A stretch of DNA of 64,000 nt, taken from Selenomonadaceae bacterium UBA2897 (GTDB taxonomy: Bacteria > Bacillota > Negativicutes > Selenomonadales > Selenomonadaceae). Positions 31,348-40,572 of this stretch are shown here, one piece after another. Every line of letters begins with the position of its first letter. The stretch's first letter is position 1. The stretch covers positions 1 to 64,000 of the forward strand of contig DEDT01000062.1 of the NCBI GenBank assembly GCA_002350105.1, written 5' to 3'. A program made the position numbers and the translations under genes. The notes beneath the pieces are model-generated. The model saw only the letters and a program-made list of their open reading frames with translations, did no database searches and was not told the origin of the DNA.

Positions 31348-32419
31348 CGTCCGTCTCGTCCTTCTTGCCCGCGCCTACGGTCTGGACCACATCGGTCTCA
31401 GTCTCCCCCTCCGGCGTGAGCAACTTGCTGCGGATCTTAGCCTCGATCTCCGCCACGAGCTCCGGCTGCTCCCGCAGGGACTGCTTGGCATTCTCCTTGC
31501 CCTGGCCGAGGCGGTTGCCCTGATAAGAGAACCAGGCACCGCTCTTGTCGATGATATCCATGTCGACACCCATATCGATGAGGCTGGAGAGCTTCGAGAC
31601 GCCCTCGCCGTACATGATATCGAACTCGCACGTGCGGAACGGCGGCGCGACTTTATTCTTCACGACCTTGATGCGCGTGCGGTTGCCGACAACATCCTGC
31701 CCCTGCTTGATCTGATCGATGCGGCGCACGTCGAGGCGCACGGAGGAGTAGAACTTCAGCGCGCGGCCGCCCGTCGTCGTCTCAGGGCTGCCAAACATCA
31801 CACCGACCTTCTCGCGGATCTGATTAATAAAGATGGCCACGGTGCGGGATTTCGAGATGATACCCGTGAGCTTGCGCATAGCCTGACTCATGAGGCGAGC
31901 CTGCAGGCCAACATGAGAATCACCCATGTCACCCTCGATTTCCTGCTTCGGCACGAGGGCGGCCACAGAGTCGACGACGATGATGTCAATGGCGCCGCTA
32001 CGCACGAGTGCATCGACGATATCGAGCGCCTGCTCACCGGTATCCGGCTGGGAAATCAACAAGTTGTCGATATCGACCCCGAGCTTTTGTGCATAGACCG
32101 GATCGAGCGCATGTTCCGCGTCGATAAAGGCTGCGATGCCGCCCTGCTTTTGCGCCTCCGCAATCATATGCAACGTGACTGTCGTTTTACCAGAGGACTC
32201 CGGCCCATAGACCTCAATGATACGGCCGCGTGGCACGCCGCCCACGCCCAGTGCGATGTCGAGTGGCAAAATGCCCGTTGGAATCGTCTCGATATTCATG
32301 TTCGCCTTAGCGTCGCCGAGGCGCATGATCGAGCCTTTGCCGAAGTCCTTCTCGATCTGCTTCAGCGCATTGGCCAGCGCATCCTCTTTCGACATGGGTT
32401 TATCTTTATTTTCAGCCAT
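31328..32419 (-). CDS. recA: RecA recombinase
   Basis: Strand exchange and SOS co-protease. Start ATG 32419 with AAAGGAG. Walker A GPESSGKTT, Walker B IIVVDSVAALVP, loop L1 to L2 region with FINQIREKVGVMFG and the acidic C-terminal tail (VGAGKKDETDDVDQEA) are all present; 363 aa. recX overlaps its end. No GAAC-N4-GTTC LexA box is visible in the 80 bp upstream. Confidence 0.97.
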   Translation of the reverse strand: MAENKDKPMSKEDALANALKQIEKDFGKGSIMRLGDAKANMNIETIPTGILPLDIALGVGGVPRGRIIEVYGPESSGKTTVTLHMIAEAQKQGGIAAFIDAEHALDPVYAQKLGVDIDNLLISQPDTGEQALDIVDALVRSGAIDIIVVDSVAALVPKQEIEGDMGDSHVGLQARLMSQAMRKLTGIISKSRTVAIFINQIREKVGVMFGSPETTTGGRALKFYSSVRLDVRRIDQIKQGQDVVGNRTRIKVVKNKVAPPFRTCEFDIMYGEGVSKLSSLIDMGVDMDIIDKSGAWFSYQGNRLGQGKENAKQSLREQPELVAEIEAKIRSKLLTPEGETETDVVQTVGAGKKDETDDVDQEA

Positions 32420-32458
32420 ATATGTAGCTCCTTTCAAAACCTGATATTCATCTCTTCT

Positions 32459-32488
32459 ATTATACAAATTCAGGTGATGCAATAGCAA
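32459..32488 (-). promoter_or_regulatory. recA promoter
   Basis: Minus strand TTGCTA (32488-32483), an 18-nt spacer and TATAAT (32464-32459), 40 bp before the recA start. Confidence 0.6.
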
Positions 32489-32499
32489 GTGTTTCTGTC

Positions 32500-32536
32500 A
32501 AAAAAATAAAAGTCCCTGCTCAAAAAGCAGGGGCTT
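32500..32536 (-). terminator. acrAB terminator
   Basis: GCCCCTGCT-TTTTG-AGCAGGGAC followed by TTTTATTTTTTT on the minus strand, just past the end of the RND gene. Confidence 0.8.
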
Positions 32537-32563
32537 CTATACATCCGGATAAGGAACCAGATG

Positions 32564-35500
32564 TTACATATAGTCTGTAGCGCTCTTTTTCTTGACCGGC
32601 TTCTGGATACCGAGCTTCACCGCGATCCACTCCGTCAGCACGAAGAAGACCGGGATGAGGAAGATACCCAGAGAAGTGGCGAAGAGCATGCCGCCGACGA
32701 CGGCGACGCCCATGCCGTTACGCGCTGCCGCACCAGCACCGGAAGCCACTGCCAGCGGCAAGCAGCCGATGATGAACGCGAATGACGTCATGAGAATCGG
32801 GCGCAGGCGCAGGCCAGCCGCCTCAATGGCCGCCTTGACCGGCTCCATGCCGCGATCCACACGCACCTTCGCGAACTCGACGATGAGGATGGCGTTCTTC
32901 GCAGCCAGACCGATAATCATGATGATACCGATCTGCATGTAGACACTATCCTGCAGACCCGGATTTGGATGGCCAAGCAGCGTATCAAGCGTAGAAAGTC
33001 CATACTCGGAGACGAGGGCGCCCATGAGTCCCGTCGGCACCGTCAGCAGCACTGCGAACGGCACGCTCCAGCTCTCATAGAGGGCTGCCAGAGCGAGGAA
33101 GACGAACAGCAAAGACAGAGCGAACACCTTGCCCGTCGAGCTGGCCGCATTTTTCTCCTCGCGGCTCTGGCCGGACCACTCAATGGCGTAGCCCGTCGGC
33201 GCCTCCTGCTGCACGATCTCCTGGATTGCATTCATGGCCTGGCTGGAGGAATACCCATCAGCAGCGTTACCCTGAATCTGCACGGCACGCGTGCCATTGA
33301 AGCGGGAGATCTGGGACGGGCCCGTGCTTTGCTTCGGCTTCAGCAGCATATCGAGTGGGATCAGCTCGCCGCTGCTGTTGCGCACGAACATGAACTTCAT
33401 GGCCTCGGTATCGCTGCGGTACTCGCGGTCGGACTGCAGCACGACCTTGTAGCTGCGGCCGAACTGGTTGAAGTCGTTGACCTGCGCACCGCCATAGTTC
33501 ACCTGCATAGCCGTGAACACATCCGTCAGCTGCACGCCCATGTTCTTGATTTTCTCACGGTCCAACTCGTAATTGACGACCGGTGAATTGATATTGTAGG
33601 TCGTGCGCACGCCCTTGAGCTCCGGCCGCTGATTGGCAGCCGCGACGATACGCGATGTGACATCGTTGAGTTCCTGATCCGTATGACCGGACATATCCTG
33701 CAGCTGCAGCGTCCAGCCACCAACCGTACCCAGGCCCGGCAACGCCGGCGGGTTGAACGCGATGACCGTGGCCTCCGGCGCGACCTGCGCACCGATACCG
33801 AACACCTTCTTCGCCGCCGTGCTGACGGAATAAGCATCGCCGGGGCGCTGGCTCCAGTCTTCAAAGCCGAGTACGACCATACCCGCGCTGGACTTTGCAT
33901 TGAACGAAAGCATATCGAAACCCGTGATGGACATTGTGCTCTTGAGCTTCGGCACCTGCTCCGCGATGGCCTGTCCTACCTTATCGACAGTCTTCTGCGT
34001 CTGGTTCATCGACGTTCCTTCTGGCAGGTTGATCGAGGTCATCAGATAGCCCTGATCCTCCTCCGGCACGAACGTGGACGGCAGATTCTTGTAGACGATG
34101 CCTGCGATACCACAGACAATGAGCATAAAGACAATCGCGAGCCGCGTATGGCGGATAAAGCGCGCCACCACGCCCATATAGCGATGCTTCGTGTATTCGA
34201 AGCCATCGTTGAATTTCTTGAAGAAACGGCCGAGCAAACCCTCGTCGTCCCTGGCCGAGTGCGGTTTCAAAATCATTGCGCACAGAGCCGGCGTCAGGGA
34301 CAGGGCCACGAAGGCCGACAACGCCATGGAAATGGCGATAGTCAGGGCGAATTGCTTATAGAGCACGCCCATCATGCCGCCGAGGAAAGCAACCGGCACG
34401 AACACGGCAGCCAGAACGAAGGCGATGGCCACGACAGGCCCCTGCACCTCATCCATGGCACGCTCCGTCGCATCGACGACCTCGAGACCTTCTTCCATGT
34501 GCTTCTCAACGTTCTCGATGACGACGATAGCATCATCGACAACGAGGCCGATGGCCAAGACCATCGCGAAGAGCGTCAGCGTATTGATGGAGAAATCCAA
34601 CAGAATGAACGCGGCGAGCGTACCAATGAGGGATACCGGCACGGCCAAGAGCGGGATGAGCGTCGCACGCCAATTCTGCAAAAAGATGAAGATGACGAAC
34701 ACAACGAGCGCAAGTGCCTCGAAGAACGTCTCCATAACCTCTTTGATGGACGCGCGGATGTAATCCGTGGAGTCAAAGACCTCTGACATCTTCAGATTCG
34801 GCGGCAACGTATCCTTTGCTTCGTCGAGGATAGCCTTGACGCCGTTTACCGTCTCCATAGCATTGGCATCGGACGTCATCTGGATACCGAAGCCCACAGC
34901 CGGATAGCCGTTGAACTTCGAGACGATCTCGTTGTTCTTCTGCCCCGTCTCGATGCGGGCGACGTCTTTGAGGTAGATAAAGGCACCGCTGTCCGCATCA
35001 GACTTCAGGATGATGTTGCCGAACTCCTCCGGCGTCACGAGACGGCCGGCGATACGGCCTGTGGACTGCTTCTCCTGACCGTTGCTGACCGGCATACCAC
35101 CGACCGTACCGGCCGGTGCCTGCACGTTCTGCTCGTTGATTGCCGCCGTAACATCCGCCACGGTCAGGCCATACTCCGCGAGCTTGTCCGGATTCAACCA
35201 TACGCGCATCGCATAGTCTGAGCCGAATACCTGCACGCTGCCGACGCCCGGCACACGCTTGATTTTGTCGAGCAGGTAGACATCGGCATAGTTCTTCATG
35301 AACGCGCGGTCATAGGTACCATCCGGCGAATAGATGGACATCATGTAGGCCATCTCATTAGAGGCCTTTTTCGTCGTCACACCGACCGTCTTGACATCGC
35401 TTGGCAGCGATGCATTGGCAACGGCCACGTTATTCTGTACTTTGACGGAGTCCATATCGCCGTCCGTACCGACCTTGAACACGACTTGCAGACCATAATA

Positions 35501-35758
35501 ACCGGTATCGCTGGAGTTTGAGGACATATAATCCATACCCTGCGTGCCGTTGACCTGCTGCTCAATGATCTGCGCAACGGTCTCATTGACGACTTCGGCA
35601 TTAGCACCCGTATACATCGTACTGACGGAAATCGTCGGCGGAGAAATCTGCGGATACTGCGCAATCGGCAGTTGCAGACCCGCCAGTACACCGCCAATCA
35701 CGATAATCAGGGAAATGACGATCGCAAAGATAGGGCGGTGAATAAAGAATTTAGACAA
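32564..35758 (-). CDS. RND multidrug efflux pump, AcrB/HAE1 family
   Basis: A 1064-aa inner-membrane proton-drug antiporter. The start FFIHRPIFAIVISLIIVIGG is the family signature; twelve transmembrane helices and two large periplasmic loops are laid out as in AcrB. The proton-relay aspartates are in GLVVDDAIVVIENVE, and AMEEVQGP-type AMDEVQGPVVAI and SFTPALCA-type LSLTPALCA motifs follow. Located 14 nt after the adaptor gene. It needs an outer-membrane TolC-like channel, which is not in this window. Confidence 0.95.
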   Translation of the reverse strand: MSKFFIHRPIFAIVISLIIVIGGVLAGLQLPIAQYPQISPPTISVSTMYTGANAEVVNETVAQIIEQQVNGTQGMDYMSSNSSDTGYYGLQVVFKVGTDGDMDSVKVQNNVAVANASLPSDVKTVGVTTKKASNEMAYMMSIYSPDGTYDRAFMKNYADVYLLDKIKRVPGVGSVQVFGSDYAMRVWLNPDKLAEYGLTVADVTAAINEQNVQAPAGTVGGMPVSNGQEKQSTGRIAGRLVTPEEFGNIILKSDADSGAFIYLKDVARIETGQKNNEIVSKFNGYPAVGFGIQMTSDANAMETVNGVKAILDEAKDTLPPNLKMSEVFDSTDYIRASIKEVMETFFEALALVVFVIFIFLQNWRATLIPLLAVPVSLIGTLAAFILLDFSINTLTLFAMVLAIGLVVDDAIVVIENVEKHMEEGLEVVDATERAMDEVQGPVVAIAFVLAAVFVPVAFLGGMMGVLYKQFALTIAISMALSAFVALSLTPALCAMILKPHSARDDEGLLGRFFKKFNDGFEYTKHRYMGVVARFIRHTRLAIVFMLIVCGIAGIVYKNLPSTFVPEEDQGYLMTSINLPEGTSMNQTQKTVDKVGQAIAEQVPKLKSTMSITGFDMLSFNAKSSAGMVVLGFEDWSQRPGDAYSVSTAAKKVFGIGAQVAPEATVIAFNPPALPGLGTVGGWTLQLQDMSGHTDQELNDVTSRIVAAANQRPELKGVRTTYNINSPVVNYELDREKIKNMGVQLTDVFTAMQVNYGGAQVNDFNQFGRSYKVVLQSDREYRSDTEAMKFMFVRNSSGELIPLDMLLKPKQSTGPSQISRFNGTRAVQIQGNAADGYSSSQAMNAIQEIVQQEAPTGYAIEWSGQSREEKNAASSTGKVFALSLLFVFLALAALYESWSVPFAVLLTVPTGLMGALVSEYGLSTLDTLLGHPNPGLQDSVYMQIGIIMIIGLAAKNAILIVEFAKVRVDRGMEPVKAAIEAAGLRLRPILMTSFAFIIGCLPLAVASGAGAAARNGMGVAVVGGMLFATSLGIFLIPVFFVLTEWIAVKLGIQKPVKKKSATDYM

Positions 35759-35772
35759 AATGCCGCGCCCCC

Positions 35773-36981
35773 TTATTGCTTAGACGGTTCAGCTGACGAA
35801 ATCTCGCTGTCGTTGAATTTGGTATTATCCTCCTCCATCGAGAAGCCCATATCCTCCGGCGTAACCTGCGTGATGACGAGATCCATGCCTTCCTTCAGGT
35901 TCGTCAAGCCCTCGACGATGACATTATCGCCCGGCTCAATACCCGACTTGATGATGTAATAACTGCCAACTTTCTCGCCGAGCTCCACCGTGCGGGCAGC
36001 CGACTTACCGTCTTCGCCCACAACCATGACAAAGGATTTGCCCAGGAGCTGCTGCACCGCACGCTGCGGTACGAGCAGGGCATCCGGCACGATCTCGCCA
36101 GACAGACGGACACGCGCGAACATGCCCGGCAGTAACAGATTGTCCGGATTCGGGAACAGCGCCTTGACCGTCAGCGTTCCCGTCTTGTCCTTCAGGGCAC
36201 GATCTGCCGCCACGATCTGGCCTTCTGCCGGATAGACCGAACCATCCGCCAGTGTAATCGTCACATGCGCGGGCCCACCGACACTGCCATTCTGCATGTT
36301 CATCATCCTGAGATATTCCGTCTCGGAGAGACTGAACTGCGCATAGACCGGGTCGGATGAACCAATCGTCACCAGCGTCGTATTGCCCGCGGCGGTAAAG
36401 GCACCGACGGCCACGTCATCGACACCCAGCTGTCCGGACATCGGCGCATAGATGACCGTATCCGCAAGATCCTGCTGTGCCTTGCGGAGCTGTGCGGCAT
36501 TGGCATCGGCCAGTGCCTGATAAGACTGCACCGTCGATTGCTGCGTTGTTACGGCCTGCTCCGAAATGGCATTCGAGGCATAGAGCTGCTGATTACGCGC
36601 GAGATCGGTCTCGGCGTTGTTCAGCGTGGCCTGGGTCTGCGCCAGCGTGGCCTGGGCCGCGAGCACAGCTGATTCATACTGCCGTGAATCAATGCGGTAG
36701 AGTGGCTGGCCCGCTTCCACGAACTGGCCGCCCTCCACGAACTTCTCCACGACGTTGCCAGATACCTTAGACTGTACCTTTACCTCGTCCTTGCCCGCAA
36801 TCTGGCCAGCATACTCCTGATAGAGCGGCGTATCCTGCTGGATCACCTGCATGACCTTCACCTGCGTACCCATCTTCTGTGCCTGCTGCTTATTGCCGCA
36901 GCCAGCCAGCCAGACCGAGGAAGTCGCCAGCAGTGCAGCGATAACCACTGCTCCCAGCTTCTTGTTTTTCGCAAAAAACAA
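35773..36981 (-). CDS. RND periplasmic adaptor (AcrA family lipoprotein)
   Basis: A 402-aa protein with a lipobox (VWLAGC, Cys27) for anchoring. The barrel-sandwich/lipoyl half-motifs (DEVKVQSKVSGNVVEKFVEG and APMSGQLGVDDVAVGAF) flank an alpha-hairpin (about 105-165). Beta-barrel and membrane-proximal domains follow (PVYAQFSLSE; VPQRAVQQLLGKSFV). It bridges the pump to the outer-membrane channel. First gene of the pair; divergent from marR with a shared regulatory region. Confidence 0.94.
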   Translation of the reverse strand: MFFAKNKKLGAVVIAALLATSSVWLAGCGNKQQAQKMGTQVKVMQVIQQDTPLYQEYAGQIAGKDEVKVQSKVSGNVVEKFVEGGQFVEAGQPLYRIDSRQYESAVLAAQATLAQTQATLNNAETDLARNQQLYASNAISEQAVTTQQSTVQSYQALADANAAQLRKAQQDLADTVIYAPMSGQLGVDDVAVGAFTAAGNTTLVTIGSSDPVYAQFSLSETEYLRMMNMQNGSVGGPAHVTITLADGSVYPAEGQIVAADRALKDKTGTLTVKALFPNPDNLLLPGMFARVRLSGEIVPDALLVPQRAVQQLLGKSFVMVVGEDGKSAARTVELGEKVGSYYIIKSGIEPGDNVIVEGLTNLKEGMDLVITQVTPEDMGFSMEEDNTKFNDSEISSAEPSKQ

Positions 36982-37015
36982 ACAGATAACCTCCTTTTAA
37001 CTCTCTTAAACAAAA

Positions 37016-37076
37016 TAGTAAATAAAACTTTACTAATGATGTTATCTATCGTATAGTATATCTAGTGAAAAGTCAA
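37016..37076 (-). promoter_or_regulatory. acrAB promoter with inverted-repeat operator
   Basis: Minus strand TTGACT (37076-37071), a 17-nt spacer and TACGAT (37053-37048). Just downstream of the expected start site lies a perfect inverted repeat, TAGTAAA (37016-37022) and TTTACTA (37029-37035) with 6 nt between, well placed for a MarR dimer to block transcription. Confidence 0.6.
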
Positions 37077-37174
37077 CCGGATTTGAACAAACCCACCCCG
37101 CGTTAATGAATATTTTAGGGAATCGCACGTTTTATCTAACAGAAACACACAAAAGCACGATAGGAGTGTCTGAC

Positions 37175-37615
37175 ATGCCAGAAAAAAATGAACTTGCCAA
37201 CGATATATCCAAAGACTTTATCAAGATGCTCGTCTATGTACGCAACAACTGCTTTCGGCGCGCCTCTGTGCCCATTCCGCTCAACCAATTCGCTGCCCTC
37301 TGTGCGCTGGCCACAGAGCAGGCGACATCTCTCACCGAAATCAGCAGCCTGCTCAATATCTCGAAGCAGCAACTCACCACGGTCATCGAGAAACTCGCCC
37401 AACAGGGCTATGTGGAGAAGCATCGCGACCCCAGAGACCGCCGCAGCAATATCATCACGCTGACGGAGCGGGGCAGGACCATATTGGAGCAGCAAAACGA
37501 AATTACGCGCCACAACTTCCTCAAGGGACTGGATGGCCTCACACTGGAAGAGCTGAACTCCTTCAAAAAGGCCTCCCAGGCCTATTTGGATTTTCTGTTG
37601 CGCATGTACCATTAA
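37175..37615 (+). CDS. MarR-family repressor, divergent from the efflux genes
   Basis: A 146-aa protein; start ATG 37175 behind AGGAG, since upstream codons lack a site. The winged helix runs from SLTEISSLLNISKQQLTTVIEKLAQQGYVEK to the wing HRDPRDRRSNIITLTERG (D-x-R-D-x-R is the MarR hallmark). Flanking helices form the dimer. It most likely represses the acrAB pair and responds to a pump substrate. Confidence 0.9.
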   Translation: MPEKNELANDISKDFIKMLVYVRNNCFRRASVPIPLNQFAALCALATEQATSLTEISSLLNISKQQLTTVIEKLAQQGYVEKHRDPRDRRSNIITLTERGRTILEQQNEITRHNFLKGLDGLTLEELNSFKKASQAYLDFLLRMYH

Positions 37616-37621
37616 ACCGGC

Positions 37622-38428
37622 TCAGAGCGTCAACACATCCAGATCATCCGGCACATAGACGTTGCCGTGGAAATATTCTTTGGCCTCCGCGCTGTAGTCC
37701 TGCTTGCGGGTCCTGATGCTCTTATCCTCTGTATGGTAGAGCACGAGGTTCTTCACCCCAAGCTGTTCTGCCAGCTCGGAGGCTTCTTTTACGGTACTAT
37801 GGTTCTTCTCATAGGGTTTGAACTTGTCGCGGTCGCCGTACTTGCAGAACGCCTCGGCCAGCAGCCAGTCCGCTCCCTCGGCATACTTTTTGTCGTGTTC
37901 GTTGTAGGGCTCGTCCCCGAGACAGGTCAGCCGCTCGCCGTCGGCAAATTTCAGCTCATAGCCAAACTGCTTCGCCTTCGTCGAGAGGATATCGAAAGCC
38001 GTGAGCGTTACACCGTTAAACGTCACCACAGAACCGTCCTGCACCTCGTGGATATAGATGCCATTGCCGATCCGCGCGAAGTCCTTCTTCTTCAGCATCA
38101 TCTGCGTGACCGTGAGCAGCATGTCCCTGACCACATCATGGCAATAAACATGGAACTCGCCCTCGTACTTGCCCTTGTTCATCAGATCGGCGATCTTGCG
38201 CAGCACCCAGATGACACCGAGGATATGGTCGGTATGACCATGTGTCACGAACATGTGGTGGCATTTCTGATAGTCAAATCCTACGACCTCGAACTGATGC
38301 AGGATATAGTTGCCGCCGCCCGCATCCGTAAGGAACAGGCTGCCGTCGTCCAGCTCGATAAAGAAGCAGGTATTGTAGCAACGGGTGACCATCGCATTGC
38401 CCGTACCGAGCATCGTCAGTTTACGCAT
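37622..38428 (-). CDS. metallo-beta-lactamase-fold hydrolase (RNase Z-like)
   Basis: A 268-aa cytoplasmic protein; start ATG 38428 after GGAGGAG. The metal site THGHTDH (residues about 62-68) belongs to the RNase Z/ElaC-like branch, with GTGNAMV and the later LLAEAFC and LYHTED histidine positions. It lacks clear tRNA-binding exosite features, so substrate is open. Convergent with marR, 6 bp apart. Confidence 0.8.
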   Translation of the reverse strand: MRKLTMLGTGNAMVTRCYNTCFFIELDDGSLFLTDAGGGNYILHQFEVVGFDYQKCHHMFVTHGHTDHILGVIWVLRKIADLMNKGKYEGEFHVYCHDVVRDMLLTVTQMMLKKKDFARIGNGIYIHEVQDGSVVTFNGVTLTAFDILSTKAKQFGYELKFADGERLTCLGDEPYNEHDKKYAEGADWLLAEAFCKYGDRDKFKPYEKNHSTVKEASELAEQLGVKNLVLYHTEDKSIRTRKQDYSAEAKEYFHGNVYVPDDLDVLTL

Positions 38429-38509
38429 ATTCTCTCCTCCTCTGTAAGTCCCATGACACACATAAAATGATTCCTTCTATTATAGGCACCATAAGGCAAG
38501 ACTGGCATT

Positions 38510-38558
38510 AAAAAAGACAACGGATAATATTATGCTTACTGTTACCCGTTGTCTTTTT
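38510..38558 (-). terminator. terminator after rnc (usable from both sides)
   Basis: AAAAAGACAACGG and CCGTTGTCTTTTT form a 13-bp stem around a 22-nt inner region. It ends the fab-rnc transcript. Confidence 0.75.
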
Positions 38559-38575
38559 GCTATTGTTATTTCGTT

Positions 38576-39292
38576 TCAGGATAGCTTCTCCAGTGCCTGC
38601 TTCGCGGCCCGCTGCTCTGCCTCTTTCTTGCTGTGTCCCGTGCCCTCGCCCATGATCTGCCCCGTCACTACGACTTGAAAGATAAAGGTCTTATTATGGT
38701 CCGGGCCCGACTCGGCGAGCTCCACATACTCGATGCTCTGCTGCGGCCGCTTGAACACGACCTCCTGCAGCTGCGTCTTGTAGTCCTTCTGCACTTCGAA
38801 GCCCTCAGCCACCCGCTGAAATTCCGGCAGGAGCTGGCGCAGCACATAGGCATTGGCCGTGGGCCAGCCGCGATCGAGGTAGATGGCACCGATGACGCAC
38901 TCGAAGACATCCTCGAGGTTCGTCTGCCGCTCGCGGCCGCCGCTCATCTCCTCGCCGTGGCCCAGCAGCAGATAATCGCCGAGATGCAGCTTGCGCGCGA
39001 GCTCCGCGAGCGTCGCCGAACAGACGATGCTCGCGCGAATCTTCGTGAGCTGCCCCTCAGGCAGCTTGGGAAAATGCGTATAGAGATACGTACTGGAGGC
39101 GAGCTCCAGCACGGCATCGCCGAGGAACTCCAGACGCTCGTTGCATTCCAGAGGCCTTTTCGCCTCATTGGCATACGAGGTATGCGTCATCGCGAGCTGC
39201 AGCAGGGACAGATCCTGAAAGGTCACACCGAGCGCAGCGGCCAGCTCTGTGAGCTCCCGCCGGCGCGCTTCATTCATCGCTGCGATCATCAT
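38576..39292 (-). CDS. rnc: ribonuclease III
   Basis: A 238-aa double-strand-specific endoribonuclease. The signature NERLEFLGDAVLE (about 51-63) and second metal-site residues in EDVFECVIGAIYLD (about 125-138) are intact. The dsRNA-binding domain covers about 165-237 (DYKTQLQEVV...GTGHSKKEAEQRAAKQAL). Start ATG 39292 follows GGAG; 3 nt separate it from fabF. Confidence 0.96.
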   Translation of the reverse strand: MMIAAMNEARRRELTELAAALGVTFQDLSLLQLAMTHTSYANEAKRPLECNERLEFLGDAVLELASSTYLYTHFPKLPEGQLTKIRASIVCSATLAELARKLHLGDYLLLGHGEEMSGGRERQTNLEDVFECVIGAIYLDRGWPTANAYVLRQLLPEFQRVAEGFEVQKDYKTQLQEVVFKRPQQSIEYVELAESGPDHNKTFIFQVVVTGQIMGEGTGHSKKEAEQRAAKQALEKLS

Positions 39293-39295
39293 CGC

Positions 39296-40543
39296 TTACT
39301 CCGCGAACTTCTTCAGCACAAGGCAGGCGTTGTGGCCGCCGAAACCAAAGGAGTTCGAGATAGCCGCGCGCACGGTCTTTGCCTTGGCCTTGTTCGGTAC
39401 GTAGTCGAGGTCGAGACCCTCGTCCGGCGTCTCGTAGTTGATTGTCGGCGGCAGCATATCGTTCTCGATAGCGAGAACCGTTGCGATGCACTCCACGCCG
39501 CCACCGGCACCGAGCATATGGCCCGTCATGGACTTGATGGAGGAAACGGACACGTCCTTGGCATGCTCACCCCAGACCGTCTTGATGGCCTCCGTCTCGC
39601 CCTGATCATTCATATGCGTGGACGTGCCGTGGGCATTGACATAGTCGACGTCGGCCGCCGTGAGGCCCGCGTCCTCAATGGCTGCAGCCATGCACTTCGC
39701 CTGATACGTGCCATGCGGCGCCGGGCTCGTGATGTGATAAGCATCGGCATTCGAGGCATAGCCCGCGAGTTCCGCGTAGATATGCGCACCGCGTGCCTGG
39801 GCATGCTCCAGCGTCTCGAGCACGACAATGCCCGCACCCTCGCCCATGACGAAGCCGCTGCGATTCGCATCGAACGGACGGGAGGCATGCTGTGGATCAT
39901 CGTTGTGATCCATGCAGAGCGCCTTCATCGCGCTGAAGCCGGCCACAGCCGCCTCGCTGATAGAGGCTTCCGTGCCGCCTGCGACCATGACATCGGCCTC
40001 GCCGCGCTGCAGTACGCGCATGGCCTGGCCGATGCAGTCAGAGCCCGTAGCACAGGCCGTGACCACGCAGGCCGAAGGGCCGTGCAAGCCGTAGTTGATA
40101 GAGACCTGGCCAGCGGCCATGTTCGCGATCATCATCGGGATGAAGAACGGAGAGATACGGCCCGGGCCCTTGTCGAAGAGCTTCTTATACTGGCCGTTCA
40201 TCGTCTCAATGCCGCCGATGCCCGCGCCGACAAACGTACCGATACGGTCACAGTCCTCTTTTTCGAGGTCAAGACCCGCATCCTTGATGGCCATGCCTGC
40301 CGCCGCCACGGCGAACTGGCTGTAGCGGTCCATATGATGGGCCTCTTTCTTCTCGATACCATAGGCCGTCGCATCGAAGTCTTTGACCTCGCCGGCAATC
40401 TGGCATTTATACTCCGCAGCGTCAAAACGGGTGATCTTGTCGATGCCGTTGCGGCCTTCCATCAGGCCCTGCCAAAACTCATCCTTGCCGATGCCGATTG
40501 GCGTAATCGCACCAAGGCCGGTAATCACAATACGCTTGCTCAA
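39296..40543 (-). CDS. fabF: 3-oxoacyl-ACP synthase II
   Basis: A 415-aa condensing enzyme of fatty-acid elongation. The active cysteine is in VVTACATGSDCIG, and the two histidines in NAHGTSTHMND and KSMTGHMLGAGG; the start VITGLGAITPIG is standard. Since no fabH is found in this cluster, initiation must come from elsewhere. Confidence 0.96.
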   Translation of the reverse strand: MSKRIVITGLGAITPIGIGKDEFWQGLMEGRNGIDKITRFDAAEYKCQIAGEVKDFDATAYGIEKKEAHHMDRYSQFAVAAAGMAIKDAGLDLEKEDCDRIGTFVGAGIGGIETMNGQYKKLFDKGPGRISPFFIPMMIANMAAGQVSINYGLHGPSACVVTACATGSDCIGQAMRVLQRGEADVMVAGGTEASISEAAVAGFSAMKALCMDHNDDPQHASRPFDANRSGFVMGEGAGIVVLETLEHAQARGAHIYAELAGYASNADAYHITSPAPHGTYQAKCMAAAIEDAGLTAADVDYVNAHGTSTHMNDQGETEAIKTVWGEHAKDVSVSSIKSMTGHMLGAGGGVECIATVLAIENDMLPPTINYETPDEGLDLDYVPNKAKAKTVRAAISNSFGFGGHNACLVLKKFAE

Positions 40544-40572
40544 AACCGAAAACTCCTCTCTAACGTATATCT

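Noticed and set aside
32420..32500. LexA/SOS box upstream of recA
   Set aside because: No GAAC-N4-GTTC or close variant could be read between the promoter and the start codon.
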